Source of the DNA: CAWJFJ01 sp963800065
GTDB taxonomy: Bacteria; Actinomycetota; Acidimicrobiia; Acidimicrobiales; UBA8190
Assembly (NCBI GenBank): GCA_963800065.1
Contig: CAWCZO010000008.1
Coordinates: 124,001 to 188,000 of the forward strand
Direction: 5' to 3'
DNA length: 64,000 bases
In this document: piece by piece, positions 32,082 to 40,909 of the stretch
How the letters are laid out: every line of letters begins with the position of its first letter
Position numbering within the stretch: position 1 is the first letter of the stretch
Notes under the pieces: model-generated
What the model was told of the DNA's origin: nothing
Database searches by the model: none
What the model saw: only the letters and a program-made list of their open reading frames with translations
Made by a program: the position numbers and the translations under genes

Positions 32082-32997
32082 GGGGTTTCCCGGAGCCCGA
32101 GGATCCGCTTCCCGGTGCCGTTTCGAGGGTGGCCAGGGACAGGGGTTCCTCGGACTTGATGTGGGCGATGAGAGGTGACCTCGACAGCACGAAGACCCCG
32201 ACGAACAATCCCACCAGGGCGCCGATCTCGAGCGGGGCGCGCGACCCGGAGGTGTGGATGGTGTCGCCGAAGAGCCCGATGCCGATGGCGATGGAGGCCA
32301 GGGGATCGACGATGACGAGGGCGGCCTGCGACGCCGTCACCGGACCGGCATGGAAGGCGTTCTGGGCCAGGAAGACGGCCAGGAGACCGGACACGGCCAT
32401 GGCGTAGACGTGCCACTGGGTGAGGAACGTGTACCAGTCGGGGCTGAAGTCGGCGGTCACCTGCTTGATGAGGGCGGCGGTGAAGGCGAACATGATGGCG
32501 GCGGCGGCTCCGAACGTGGCCGCCCGCCACGCCGGGGGACCGAACTGGGCCAGGCCGACGGCGACGGCCGAGCCCAGGATGACGGCGAAGGCGGCGGTCC
32601 CCCAGCCCCGCAGCCCGGGGATCAGGTCCCCGCCGGTGGGGACGGCGGCGGCCAGGAAGAGGGCCAGGCCGGCGGTAGCCACGATGGCACCGGTCCACTC
32701 CTTCCAGCTCAGCTGCTTGCGGAACCAGAAGGCCAGGATGGCCACCAGGAACGGGAGCTCCAGGGTCAAGATGGGTTGGACGATCGTCAGGCGCCCGACA
32801 TGGAGGGCGAAGGCCTGGAGGAGGAATCCGGCGATGAGACCCAGGCAGCCCAGCAGCCACACCTTCCGGCGGACGGCATAGGCGATCAGGCTGAGGTGCA
32901 GAGAGGTCTCGGCCGGGGCATCCTCCACGCCCATGCGCTGGAGGATGGTGGTGAGGGCATTGGACAGCGCCCCGGCGACGGCGAGCACGTAGACCAT
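32041..32997 (-). CDS. DMT-superfamily membrane transporter (EamA/NIPA-like)
   Basis: GGGGAGG 8 bases upstream favours ATG 32997 over the GTG at 33030. The 318-residue protein has about nine to ten helices in two halves: VYVLAVAGALSNALTTILQR, GCLGLIAGFLLQAFAL, RLTIVQPILTLELPFLVAI, and later TASQAALVIVDPLASIAIGI. The pattern resembles DMT permeases and, in its short QPILTLELPF block, NIPA-type magnesium transporter relatives. The substrate is unknown. Its Ser/Pro-rich tail overlaps the end of the substrate-binding-protein gene; this does not imply a shared function. Confidence 0.8.
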   Translation of the reverse strand: MVYVLAVAGALSNALTTILQRMGVEDAPAETSLHLSLIAYAVRRKVWLLGCLGLIAGFLLQAFALHVGRLTIVQPILTLELPFLVAILAFWFRKQLSWKEWTGAIVATAGLALFLAAAVPTGGDLIPGLRGWGTAAFAVILGSAVAVGLAQFGPPAWRAATFGAAAAIMFAFTAALIKQVTADFSPDWYTFLTQWHVYAMAVSGLLAVFLAQNAFHAGPVTASQAALVIVDPLASIAIGIGLFGDTIHTSGSRAPLEIGALVGLFVGVFVLSRSPLIAHIKSEEPLSLATLETAPGSGSSGSGKPPTLPTKAPAGPRA

Positions 32998-33308
32998 GTC
33001 GCCCACCTCCCCGTCGTCGGTCGGCCCCACCTTTGGCTCGGCTGTGAAACCCCGATCTCGGGACCGGTATTCCGGGGGCCACCCCCGGTAGCCCCCGGGT
33101 GGCGGTCGGCCCCCCCGTCACGCCCGGGGATCTGGGTCATCATCTCATTCGGGGCCACCCCGGCTGAAACGTCGGCCCGGGCCGGGGTCCCGGCGACGCC
33201 CCGTCCCGTCGCTCATGGCGGGGGAGTCCTTGCACCCTGCAAGAGCAGCCGGGAGGCGACCGGGGAGAGTCGGTCAAGGAGAACGGCTTTCTGGTCGATC
33301 TCACGGAG
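32998..33308. other. Intergenic region with a GC-rich hairpin
   Basis: This gap separates the DMT transporter (minus) and GGDEF (plus) genes. It holds an inverted repeat GCCACCC (33078-33084) and GGGTGGC (33097-33103) within a C/G-rich run, without a T-run. An AAGGAG lies about 33 bases before the GTG at 33309. No gene or clear promoter was seen. Confidence 0.4.
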
Positions 33309-35384
33309 GTGGGTGAACCGGAGAACACGCGAGAGCTGGCCAACTCCATGTTCGGGGCCCTGCTCGCCGTCGTCCACCGGGTGGCCGGGGACGGGGGCGT
33401 CACCCAGGTCCTGGCCCAAGCGGGAGAGCGTCGATCGGCGGCCGACCTGGAACGACCCGACGGGTGGAGCTCGTACCCGCAGGGCCTGGCCCTCTTCCGG
33501 GCCGCCGCCGACGTGCTCGGTGATCCCGATATCGGGCGCAAGGCGGGACTGGAGGTGTTTCGCCGCTACGCCGGTACCGAGGTCCTGGCCCTCCTGCGGT
33601 CCATCGGATCGCCGGCCGAGATGATCCGCGCCTATCCCGCCATCTCGGCCAAGCAGTCGACCATCACCCACGCCGAGGTCGTCGAGATCGGCGAATCAGA
33701 AGGTCTGATCAGTGTGACCACTCCGGGGGTCGCGAGAGACCCACTGTTCTGCTCGTACACCGTCGGCGCGCTGTCGCAGTTCCCGGTTCTCTTCGGGATG
33801 GAGGCGGCCGACGTCGAGGAGATCGAGTGCCAGACGCGCGGCGACCTCCGCTGTCTGGTACGGGTGAGCTGGGACCCCACCTCGTCGGTGGAGGCGAGCC
33901 TCGAGCGTGAAGTCGTGATGTTGAGAGAGCAGATACTGGTACTGACCAAGCGCTTCGAGTCACTGGAGTCCGTGGCCCAGGAACTCTCCACCACCCAGGA
34001 CGTGAACTCGATGCTCGAGACGATCACCCGCCGGGCCGGTGTGGCCGTCCGGGCCCCCCGGTACCTGCTCGTCGCCCAGCTCCCGGGCGACACCACGCCC
34101 CGGATCCACCACGTCGGCTTCACGGAACAGGAGGCCGAGACGGCCGCCCGCCAGATCCTGCAGTGCGATCCCGATGCTCTGGACCGGTCCCGCCTGGTGG
34201 TCGACATCGGGTCGGCCCGGGGCCACTTCGGACGCCTGGCCGCCTTCTATCCGGAGCAGTACCGCTTCCTGCCCCAGGAGCGTTCGCTGCTGATGGCCTA
34301 CGCCGGGCACGCCGCCGCCGCTCTCGAGACGGCCGCCGTCCTGGACGAATCGCGCGACCGCAACACCACCTTGAGCGCCCTGTTGGTCCTGGGGAAGGTC
34401 CTGGCCGAGGAGTCCGACAAGGGCGAGGTGGCGAAGCGCCTGGCCGACGCCCTGCCCACGATCGTGCGGTGCGAGCAGGCCGACGTGTTCCTGTGGGACG
34501 GCGGCGACGCCGTGCTGGCGCGCCTGGCGACGACGGCGCCGTCGGGGACCGGCTCGGCCGGGCCCACACCGGTGGCCGTCCGCCAGGTGGGCCTGGCCGA
34601 TCGGCTCCTCGGTATCGCCACGCCGACGCTCCTGTCGGCAACGTCGGACCCCGTCCTGTCCCCGATCCTGACCGTGACCGGGCTCACCTCCGGTGTCCTC
34701 GTCCCCATCACGGCCCGGAGCACTCTCCTCGGCGTCATCGTGGTCGGTCCCGACAGTCACGAACTCCAGGGCGACGCCACCATGCGGGAGCGCCTGAGCG
34801 GCGTGGCCAGTCTGGCCGCCACCGCCCTGGAAGGGCTGGCCCTGCTCGACGAGGTCCGGCACCAGGCCCTGCACGACCCCGTCACCGACCTCGCCAACTC
34901 GCGACTGTTCGAGGACCGGGTGACCCAGTCCCTCTCCATAACCCGCCGCAACGGGGGCCGGTTCGCCCTGCTCTTCGTGGACCTCGACCGGTTCAAGGCG
35001 GTGAACGACACCCACGGGCACAAGGTGGGTGACGAGCTGCTCGGGGCCGTGGCCGAGCGGCTGCTCGCCACCGTCCGCAACGAGGACACCGTGGCCCGGA
35101 TCGGTGGCGACGAGTTCGGCGTCCTGGTGCGGGGCGCCTCCGGTCTGGCCGACGCCGAGGTGGTGGCGCAGAAGATCGTCTCGGCCTTGGCGCAGCCGTT
35201 CCTCGTGCGCGATCTCACCCTCCTTGTCGGAGCCAGCGTGGGCGTGACGATGTTCCCCGAATTCGGTGACACCTACGAGTCGGTGGTGTCGCGGGCCGAC
35301 TCCGCCATGTACCAGGCCAAGGCCGAGGGCCGCGGTCGGTACCAGGTCGCTCGACAGGCGTCCGCCGCACCACCCGCCGTCTGA
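33309..35384 (+). CDS. V4R-like/GAF/GGDEF diguanylate cyclase
   Basis: The protein is ~691 residues. Residues 1-200 form the actinobacterial V4R/heme-NO-binding-like domain, recognisable by DPLFCSYTVGALSQFPVLFG and ECQTRGDLRCLVRVSWDP. A coiled-coil segment (EREVVMLREQILVLTKRFES) leads to two GAF-type regions (about 225-345 and 350-515). The C-terminal GGDEF domain has VDLDRFKAVNDTHGHKVGDE and ARIGGDEFGVLV, so it should make c-di-GMP. No membrane segment is present. The start is uncertain: GTG 33309 has a Shine-Dalgarno-like GGAG too close to it, and the frame stays open upstream. Confidence 0.85.
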   Translation: MGEPENTRELANSMFGALLAVVHRVAGDGGVTQVLAQAGERRSAADLERPDGWSSYPQGLALFRAAADVLGDPDIGRKAGLEVFRRYAGTEVLALLRSIGSPAEMIRAYPAISAKQSTITHAEVVEIGESEGLISVTTPGVARDPLFCSYTVGALSQFPVLFGMEAADVEEIECQTRGDLRCLVRVSWDPTSSVEASLEREVVMLREQILVLTKRFESLESVAQELSTTQDVNSMLETITRRAGVAVRAPRYLLVAQLPGDTTPRIHHVGFTEQEAETAARQILQCDPDALDRSRLVVDIGSARGHFGRLAAFYPEQYRFLPQERSLLMAYAGHAAAALETAAVLDESRDRNTTLSALLVLGKVLAEESDKGEVAKRLADALPTIVRCEQADVFLWDGGDAVLARLATTAPSGTGSAGPTPVAVRQVGLADRLLGIATPTLLSATSDPVLSPILTVTGLTSGVLVPITARSTLLGVIVVGPDSHELQGDATMRERLSGVASLAATALEGLALLDEVRHQALHDPVTDLANSRLFEDRVTQSLSITRRNGGRFALLFVDLDRFKAVNDTHGHKVGDELLGAVAERLLATVRNEDTVARIGGDEFGVLVRGASGLADAEVVAQKIVSALAQPFLVRDLTLLVGASVGVTMFPEFGDTYESVVSRADSAMYQAKAEGRGRYQVARQASAAPPAV

Positions 35385-35394
35385 GTCCTGCCGC

Positions 35395-35682
35395 CTACGT
35401 CGTCTCCGGCGCCCGGCTCTCCCCCTGGGCCAGAACCGAACGGCGCGAGCGGTGGGACATGATCGACCAGCGTGACCGCGACGAGAGGATGCTGAACAAC
35501 GAGCCGGCCGAACCGATCGAGAAGGCCGACAGGAACGAGCCGACGGAGCCTATGGAGAAGGAGGATCCGACCGAACCGATCGACAGGAACGAGCCCTTGG
35601 AGGCGATGGACAGGAAGGAGTCCTCCGACCACAACGACCACCGGCGGCGGGGGCGGGGCGACGAGCGTCCGTCCACGGTCAC
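35395..35682 (-). CDS. Serine-rich SxGS repeat protein coupled to the oxygenase gene
   Basis: GTG 35682 overlaps the TGA of the upstream 2-oxoglutarate oxygenase gene (GTGA). The 95-residue product has a short Arg-rich start (RSSPRPRRRWSLWSED), a repeat region (SFLSIASKGSFLSIGSVGSS and similar, period about 8-10 residues, residues ~23-68), and a basic tail (SRSRWSIMSHRSRRS). The repeat could form a beta-solenoid or a membrane-active stretch; its function is unknown. The opposite strand also reads as a regular repeat (NEPTEPMEKEDPTEPIDRNE) because third codon positions coincide. The coupled start favours the minus strand. Confidence 0.55.
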   Translation of the reverse strand: MTVDGRSSPRPRRRWSLWSEDSFLSIASKGSFLSIGSVGSSFSIGSVGSFLSAFSIGSAGSLFSILSSRSRWSIMSHRSRRSVLAQGESRAPETT

Positions 35683-36671
35683 GACCGGGTGGTCCCGGCG
35701 GCCAGGTCGGGGAAGACCTTGCCCACCTTCGAGAGGATGTACTCGCCGTAGGTGCCCCCGGCGCCGTGGACGCTCCTCCCGTCCCACCGGTCATCGGCGT
35801 CGTCGTCCGCCGGGAGGGCCCCGATGGGCAAGCGGTCGACCCTGGCGTCCCATGAGGGGTCGAGAAAGAAGGGGAAGGACAGACGGTCGCCACGCCCGGC
35901 GTTGCGTACCCGGTGGGGGGTCGAGCGGTAGCGACCACCGGTGAGCCTCTCGAGCATGTCGCCCAGGTTGCAGACGATGCTCCCCGGCCGCGGGGAGGCG
36001 TCGACCCAGCCGTCGGGGGTGCGCACCTGGAGGCCGCCGCAGGCATCTTGACCGAGGAGGGTGAGGAGGCCGTAGTCCGTGTGCTCGCCCACTCCCCATC
36101 CATGCGCACCGGTTCCCGTGAGAGCCGGATAGCGGAAGATGCGGAAGAGGACGGTGGGCTCGGCCGTCAGGTGCTCGGTGAACCACGAGGGTCCGAGCCC
36201 GAGCCCGACGGCCATCCCCGACAGGACGGCCTGGCCCACCGCGGTCATGGCCTCCATGTACGTCCGGACCACCGACTCGAGCTCCGGCGGACGTCGTGGA
36301 TAGAGGTTCGGTCCGTGCATGGGGACCCCGCCGGCCACGCGTGGATGGTCGGGCCCGAGATCGGTGCCGAAGTAGAGGCCCTCCTTGTGGTCGGGGACCC
36401 CGGCGGTGAGCTCCCCGCCCAGGGGAAACCATCCCCGCCAGGCCCGTCTCCCGCGGGCCATGGCGATCTCCTGCTTCTCCGGTTCCGGGAGGGCGAAGAA
36501 CCGGCGGGCCAGCGTGTCGAGACGGTCCTGGAGAGCCGGATCGACGCCGTGGCCCACGACGTAGAAGAAGCCCACGTGGCGGCAGGCGGCGTCGAGGGCG
36601 GCGGCGACGTCGTTCCCCGGCCGTCCCCCGGACCGCAGTGACCCGATGTCTATCTCCGGGACGACGTTCAT
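35679..36671 (-). CDS. Isopenicillin N synthase-like 2-oxoglutarate/Fe(II) oxygenase
   Basis: The 330-residue enzyme has the plant/IPNS-type fold: ACRHVGFFYVVGHGVDPALQ in the N-terminal half, then the iron ligands in GVGEHTDYGLLTLLGQD (His, Asp) and RSTPHRVRNAGRGDRLSFPFF (His, with the RxS 2-oxoglutarate site). Relatives oxidise flavonoids, amino acids, hormones or beta-lactam precursors, so the substrate is open. A TACGCT box (36683-36678) stands 6 bases before the ATG, giving a leaderless start. The serine-rich repeat gene overlaps its stop codon. An amidohydrolase gene lies upstream on the same strand. Confidence 0.87.
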   Translation of the reverse strand: MNVVPEIDIGSLRSGGRPGNDVAAALDAACRHVGFFYVVGHGVDPALQDRLDTLARRFFALPEPEKQEIAMARGRRAWRGWFPLGGELTAGVPDHKEGLYFGTDLGPDHPRVAGGVPMHGPNLYPRRPPELESVVRTYMEAMTAVGQAVLSGMAVGLGLGPSWFTEHLTAEPTVLFRIFRYPALTGTGAHGWGVGEHTDYGLLTLLGQDACGGLQVRTPDGWVDASPRPGSIVCNLGDMLERLTGGRYRSTPHRVRNAGRGDRLSFPFFLDPSWDARVDRLPIGALPADDDADDRWDGRSVHGAGGTYGEYILSKVGKVFPDLAAGTTRS

Positions 36672-37052
36672 GGCCCAAGCGTAGAAGGGTGGGCGCCACC
36701 GCCATCGGCCGGCCGTACGAAGTCGAGCGCCGCTCCCCTGTGCGAGCCGGGGGGGCCGGGATCGCACGGGGACGCGGCTACCCGACTGGGCGTCGGACGC
36801 GGGCGGGGTGGCCCCTGTCGACGCCCGAGCCACCGGGTGCACTTGCCTCGATGGGGTAGGTGTGCGAGTTGCCCCCAGGTGGCCGATCGTTGGGTTGTCT
36901 CTGGCCGAGACTCCTCGCGAGCGCTTCTACCTTGACCTGTCGGGCCTGGGGGTAACAAGAGGGGAAAGCTGGGGTTTCCCTGTGGATGACGGTGTGGACG
37001 ACGGTGGGACAGCCCGTCGGAGGCGTGGTCCCGGGAAGTCGGAGGCGTGGCC
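36672..37052. other. 381-base gap with two DnaA-box-like sites
   Basis: No gene was seen on either strand. The right part (36981-37001) holds two near-copies 12 bases apart, TGTGGATGA and TGTGGACGA, which differ by one or two bases from the DnaA-box complement TGTGGATAA or TGTGGACAA. The left part carries the -10 box of the oxygenase gene. Confidence 0.4.
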
Positions 37053-38189
37053 CTAGGACGAAAGAAGGGTGGCGACGTTGTCGTGGAAGAGGCCGGGGGA
37101 CTCCTCCGGGAGGGCGCCCACGCGCCCGTAGTCCTCGACGGGGGTGGCCGTCCCCTCCGAATGGGGGAAGTCGCTGCAGCACATGAAGAGGTCACCGGCC
37201 TTGGCCGTGAGCCGGGCCGGCTGCTCGTAGGAGAAGGAGGAGACGCGGACCTGGCGGCGGAAGTACTCGCTCGGTCGAAGGTCCAGGGGTGCCAGGGGAC
37301 CGCCGTTGAGGGCGGTGGTGAACTGCCATCCGCCGTCCAGCATCATGAGGTACTGCGGCACCCAGACCGACGACAGCTCGACGATCCCGATACGCAGCGC
37401 CGGGTGTCGCTCCAGGGTGCCGTTGACGATGAGGTCGGTGATGGCGATGGCCGGCGGGACCCAGAGGAAGACGGACTCGATCACGGGGACGAAACTCTCG
37501 TCGGGGTCGGTGTAGAAGGCCTCGTCGATGACCCTGGCCTGGTCGGCCACATGGAAGACGGGGGTGACCCCGTGATGGACGAAGGCGGCCCACCGCCCGT
37601 CGTGGTCGCGATGAGACAGTGGTCGACCGTCGACGGCGGCGGGAGCGATCATGGCGAGGCGGACGCCGGCCGACGACAGGTGCGCCAGCTGGTCCTCCAG
37701 CCAGTCCGGGTCACCCAGGGTGAGGTGGGCGACGGGGTGCAGGCGACCCCCGCCGTCGGTGACCACGGTGGCGCACCAGCGGTTCCAGGCCGCCATGTTG
37801 GCCGTGAGGGCCACCGGGGACGCCGACAGCCGGCGCTCCCAGAGGAGCCCGAAGTTGGGGAAGACCACCGCCTCGTCGAGGCCCAGGACCGAGAGGTGCC
37901 GGGCCCGGGCCGCCGGGTCCCCGTAGTGGGCCGGGAGGACCTCGTCGTAGCGGTACTCGGAGGGGAGATGCTGGCGGCACCGCTGACGGCGACGGCCGAT
38001 GGCGGCCGTGTCGCCGGGAAGCTGGACGTCGGCCATGTCGAGGCGACGTCCCCGCCAGGTGAGCCACGAGTAGCCGAGGTCGTCCTCCTCGATGGCCAGG
38101 GCCTCGTCCCGGTGGGACGGGTCGATGTGGTCGGCCCACAGGGTGGAGGACTCGAACAGGTGCTGATCGGAATCGATGATGGCCGTCAT
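37053..38189 (-). CDS. Amidohydrolase-family metal-dependent hydrolase
   Basis: GGAAGGAG before the ATG gives a confident start. The 378-residue protein has the amidohydrolase-2 (ACMSD-like/TIM-barrel) pattern: IIDSDQHLFES at the N-terminus with DxH metal ligands, VTPVFHVADQ with a further His, RIGIVELSSVWVPQYL, and DLFMCCSDFPHSEG at the end with the terminal catalytic Asp. Members decarboxylate or hydrolyse aromatic and cyclic substrates. It is upstream of the oxygenase gene on the same strand but separated by 381 bases, so common regulation is not evident. Confidence 0.85.
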   Translation of the reverse strand: MTAIIDSDQHLFESSTLWADHIDPSHRDEALAIEEDDLGYSWLTWRGRRLDMADVQLPGDTAAIGRRRQRCRQHLPSEYRYDEVLPAHYGDPAARARHLSVLGLDEAVVFPNFGLLWERRLSASPVALTANMAAWNRWCATVVTDGGGRLHPVAHLTLGDPDWLEDQLAHLSSAGVRLAMIAPAAVDGRPLSHRDHDGRWAAFVHHGVTPVFHVADQARVIDEAFYTDPDESFVPVIESVFLWVPPAIAITDLIVNGTLERHPALRIGIVELSSVWVPQYLMMLDGGWQFTTALNGGPLAPLDLRPSEYFRRQVRVSSFSYEQPARLTAKAGDLFMCCSDFPHSEGTATPVEDYGRVGALPEESPGLFHDNVATLLSS

Positions 38190-38236
38190 GGTGTGGGGGC
38201 TCCTTCCGGCCAGTATGACCGATCACCGTGGCAGCG

Positions 38237-40867
38237 TCACCGGGGGGTCACGGTGACGGAGAGGGTGGCGCCGCCGGCCACGGTGAGGGTGAGCTCGGTG
38301 GCACCGACGGCGGTGGTGAGCGAACGCGAGGAGGAGGTGCCCGTCCGGACCGTGGTGCGGACGGTGACGGCGGCGCCCGAGCGGGGGACGGGGACCGAGA
38401 CCGTTCCTCGGGTTCGGGCCGGGGCGCCGACCTCCAGGGCGAAGCGTCCCGACGGGCGACTCTGCGCCCACCGCACGGAGATGGTGCCGTGCGGCGTGGG
38501 GACGTCGCCCTCCACCCAGGACAGAGAGCCCGGCTGGGGCTTCACCGACCAGGTCCCGAACCCGGGCGTGGACGGCTGGACCCCCAGGACATACGAGGAG
38601 AGGTCGGCGGTGGCCCCACTGGCCCAACCGTGGGCCAGGCTGGTCTCGGCGCCGAAGCCGGGGGAGCCGTCGGCGGCGACCATCTCCCAGTCGGCCCCCG
38701 AGTAGTCGGGTCCGGGGGCGTCCATGTATCCCCAGAGCTTGTCCAGCAGCGAGATGGCGGCGGCGGTGTCCCCCGTGGCGAAGAGGGCGGCCACCTCCTC
38801 GTTGGTGACGAAGGGGCTGATCCCGGGCCAGTACCCGGCGTTGGCGGTGAAGGGCAGCGGGCCGTACGGCGTCGACGGCAGGGTGCTGCCCAGGGCGGCC
38901 AGGATGGCCTTGTCCCTGGCCCCGGGGGCCACCCCGAAGAGGACGGCGAGGGAGTTGCCGTCCTGGGCGAACGCCGTCGGTTGCCGGTTGGAGACGGCGT
39001 AGAGCCCGGTCGAGGCGTCGACCAGGTACCGGTTGATGGCCGTCCGGAGGTGGGTGGCGGCGAGCCGGTAGGCGGTGGCCTGGCCCCGCCGACCGAGGGC
39101 GTCGGCCAGGGAGGCGGCGTCGGTGAGGGTCCGGTAGTAGATGTCGTTGTAGGCGGCGACCTCGCCGGCCTTGGACCCGTCGTAGTAGTCCCAGTCCTGC
39201 CCGTCGTGGCTGTCGGTGGCCAGCAGGCCGCGGCTGTCCACCAGCGACCGGTTGTAGGCCAGTTCACGGGTGATCATCGGCCACTGGGAGCGGACGAAGG
39301 AGAGATCGCCGGTGAAGAGGTAGTAGGTGGCGATGTTGTCCACCTCGTCCATGGAGTAGGGGGCCGAGTAGGTCGACCCGGACTCCGGGAAGCGGCCCAG
39401 CGCCAGGGTGGGGTCGACGTTCGTCCCGGACTCGCCGTCGGCCACCTGGTAACTGGCCAGGAGCTGGAGCGATCCGCGGACGAAGGCGGCGGCCGCCGTC
39501 GTGTAGAAGACGTTGGGCGTCTCCACCCCCAGGTCGCCGCTCCAGACCACCCGGTCACGCTTAGCCCCGTCCATGATGACGGGAAGGCGATCGGTGGAGG
39601 TGGTGTCGGATCCGGGAAAGTCGGACAGGGCCGAGGACCCCGAGAGGTCGTTGGCGTAGAGGGTGGTGCCCCCCGGACCGGTCACGTCCAGGTCCCGGAA
39701 CACGGCCTCGCCGCCCAGGGCGGCGAACCCCACCGTGCCCGAGCCGTAGACGGAGACCCCCGACGGGAGGGAGCCGGTGTCGAAGCTGGCCACCGGCCGG
39801 CCGTCGATCGACGTGGTGATGCTCGATCCCGTGGCGACGGTCGTCACCTGGTGCCAACGACCGGCATCGAAGGTGGCGGGGAGGGCGACGTCGCCGATGA
39901 CCGAGAACTCGCCCGGGCCGATGGCGATCTCCTGGAGGGTGGCGGTGGCGGCGGCCGTGGCCGGCTCGTGCAGGACGAAGAGGTAGCCCGATGACGCCGA
40001 CGAGGCCCGCACCACCCAGTCGGCGGCCGCCTCGACGACCCTGGTGTCGAAGGTCATCGTCTCGTCGGTCCAGCGGCGGCCCGTACGGAGCACGTCGACG
40101 TCGCCCCCCACGGCGAGGAGCGCTCCGCCGACCGTGCGCCACGGTGGCGGGACGGTCCCCGCCGGGAGCTCGTCGAGTTGGGTGGTGTAGGCGCCGTCGT
40201 ACCAGATCCGGTTCAGTTCCGGCGAGCTCGAATCGAACCAGCCCCGGTAGTCGCCGGCCGTGGCCCGGACGGCGGTGAAACGGATGCCGAGCGACGTGAG
40301 GGTCAGGGTCCCCGGCGACGCCAGGCTTATCTGTTCGTAGCGCTCACCACCCTGGATGAGCCCCGTGGTGAGCGTCCCGGGATAGCCCACGGTCAGGTTG
40401 TCCACCCGGGATGGGTCTCCGGCGGCGCTGGCGCTGGGAGTGGCGTCACCCCCCGGACCGAGGTACTGCCGCCCCTCGCTGTAGGCGGAGCGCAGGACGG
40501 GCGAGCCGGACTCCGAGCGGACGGCGAAGTAGGGGACGCCGCCGATGTCCTGGCCGTAGTCGACGACGATCGTCGGCGACGGTTCTCCGGCGGTCATGGT
40601 GAGGGTGGCCTGGCCCGTCGGGTGGGCGTCGGTGAGGGTCTGCGCCCCGGTGACGGACCCGGACGCCGTGACGATCCGAACGGGACGGACGTCGGTGGTG
40701 GCGGGGGCCATGACGTAGCGCTGCCACCGGGGGTGGGCCGGCCAACGGGGAGCCCCGGACGCCGCCGCCGCCCCCGGGGCGAGGCCTGCCGTCACCAGGA
40801 GGGTGCTCAGGGCGACCAGGGAGATCGGGCGGACCAGAATACGGGTCGGGCTCCCATCTCGGTCCAC
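38237..40867 (-). CDS. Secreted alpha-L-rhamnosidase, glycoside hydrolase family 78
   Basis: GAAGGGA upstream supports GTG 40867 as start (876 residues). A signal peptide (LVALSTLLVTAGLAPGAAAA) leads to N-terminal beta domains. A LamG-like jelly-roll (about residues 270-425: DTRVVEAAADWVVRASSAS, GRWHQVTTVATGSSITTSID) is inserted before the (alpha/alpha)6 catalytic barrel. The catalytic region has the GH78 signature DGAKRDRVVWSGDLGVE and later DWDYYDGSKAGE and GADWEMVAADG. The C-terminal beta domain has SVKPQPGSLSWVEGDVPTPHG. It would release rhamnose outside the cell. The SGNH hydrolase gene lies 42 bases upstream. Confidence 0.88.
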   Translation of the reverse strand: MDRDGSPTRILVRPISLVALSTLLVTAGLAPGAAAASGAPRWPAHPRWQRYVMAPATTDVRPVRIVTASGSVTGAQTLTDAHPTGQATLTMTAGEPSPTIVVDYGQDIGGVPYFAVRSESGSPVLRSAYSEGRQYLGPGGDATPSASAAGDPSRVDNLTVGYPGTLTTGLIQGGERYEQISLASPGTLTLTSLGIRFTAVRATAGDYRGWFDSSSPELNRIWYDGAYTTQLDELPAGTVPPPWRTVGGALLAVGGDVDVLRTGRRWTDETMTFDTRVVEAAADWVVRASSASSGYLFVLHEPATAAATATLQEIAIGPGEFSVIGDVALPATFDAGRWHQVTTVATGSSITTSIDGRPVASFDTGSLPSGVSVYGSGTVGFAALGGEAVFRDLDVTGPGGTTLYANDLSGSSALSDFPGSDTTSTDRLPVIMDGAKRDRVVWSGDLGVETPNVFYTTAAAAFVRGSLQLLASYQVADGESGTNVDPTLALGRFPESGSTYSAPYSMDEVDNIATYYLFTGDLSFVRSQWPMITRELAYNRSLVDSRGLLATDSHDGQDWDYYDGSKAGEVAAYNDIYYRTLTDAASLADALGRRGQATAYRLAATHLRTAINRYLVDASTGLYAVSNRQPTAFAQDGNSLAVLFGVAPGARDKAILAALGSTLPSTPYGPLPFTANAGYWPGISPFVTNEEVAALFATGDTAAAISLLDKLWGYMDAPGPDYSGADWEMVAADGSPGFGAETSLAHGWASGATADLSSYVLGVQPSTPGFGTWSVKPQPGSLSWVEGDVPTPHGTISVRWAQSRPSGRFALEVGAPARTRGTVSVPVPRSGAAVTVRTTVRTGTSSSRSLTTAVGATELTLTVAGGATLSVTVTPR

Positions 40868-40909
40868 GTCTCGTCCCTTCGTTGCGCCGGTGAGCGTCCG
40901 CAAGAGTTG

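Noticed and set aside
36808..37056. Plus-strand 82-codon ORF in the gap before the amidohydrolase
   Set aside because: No initiation signal or domain; it is explained by high GC content of the gap.
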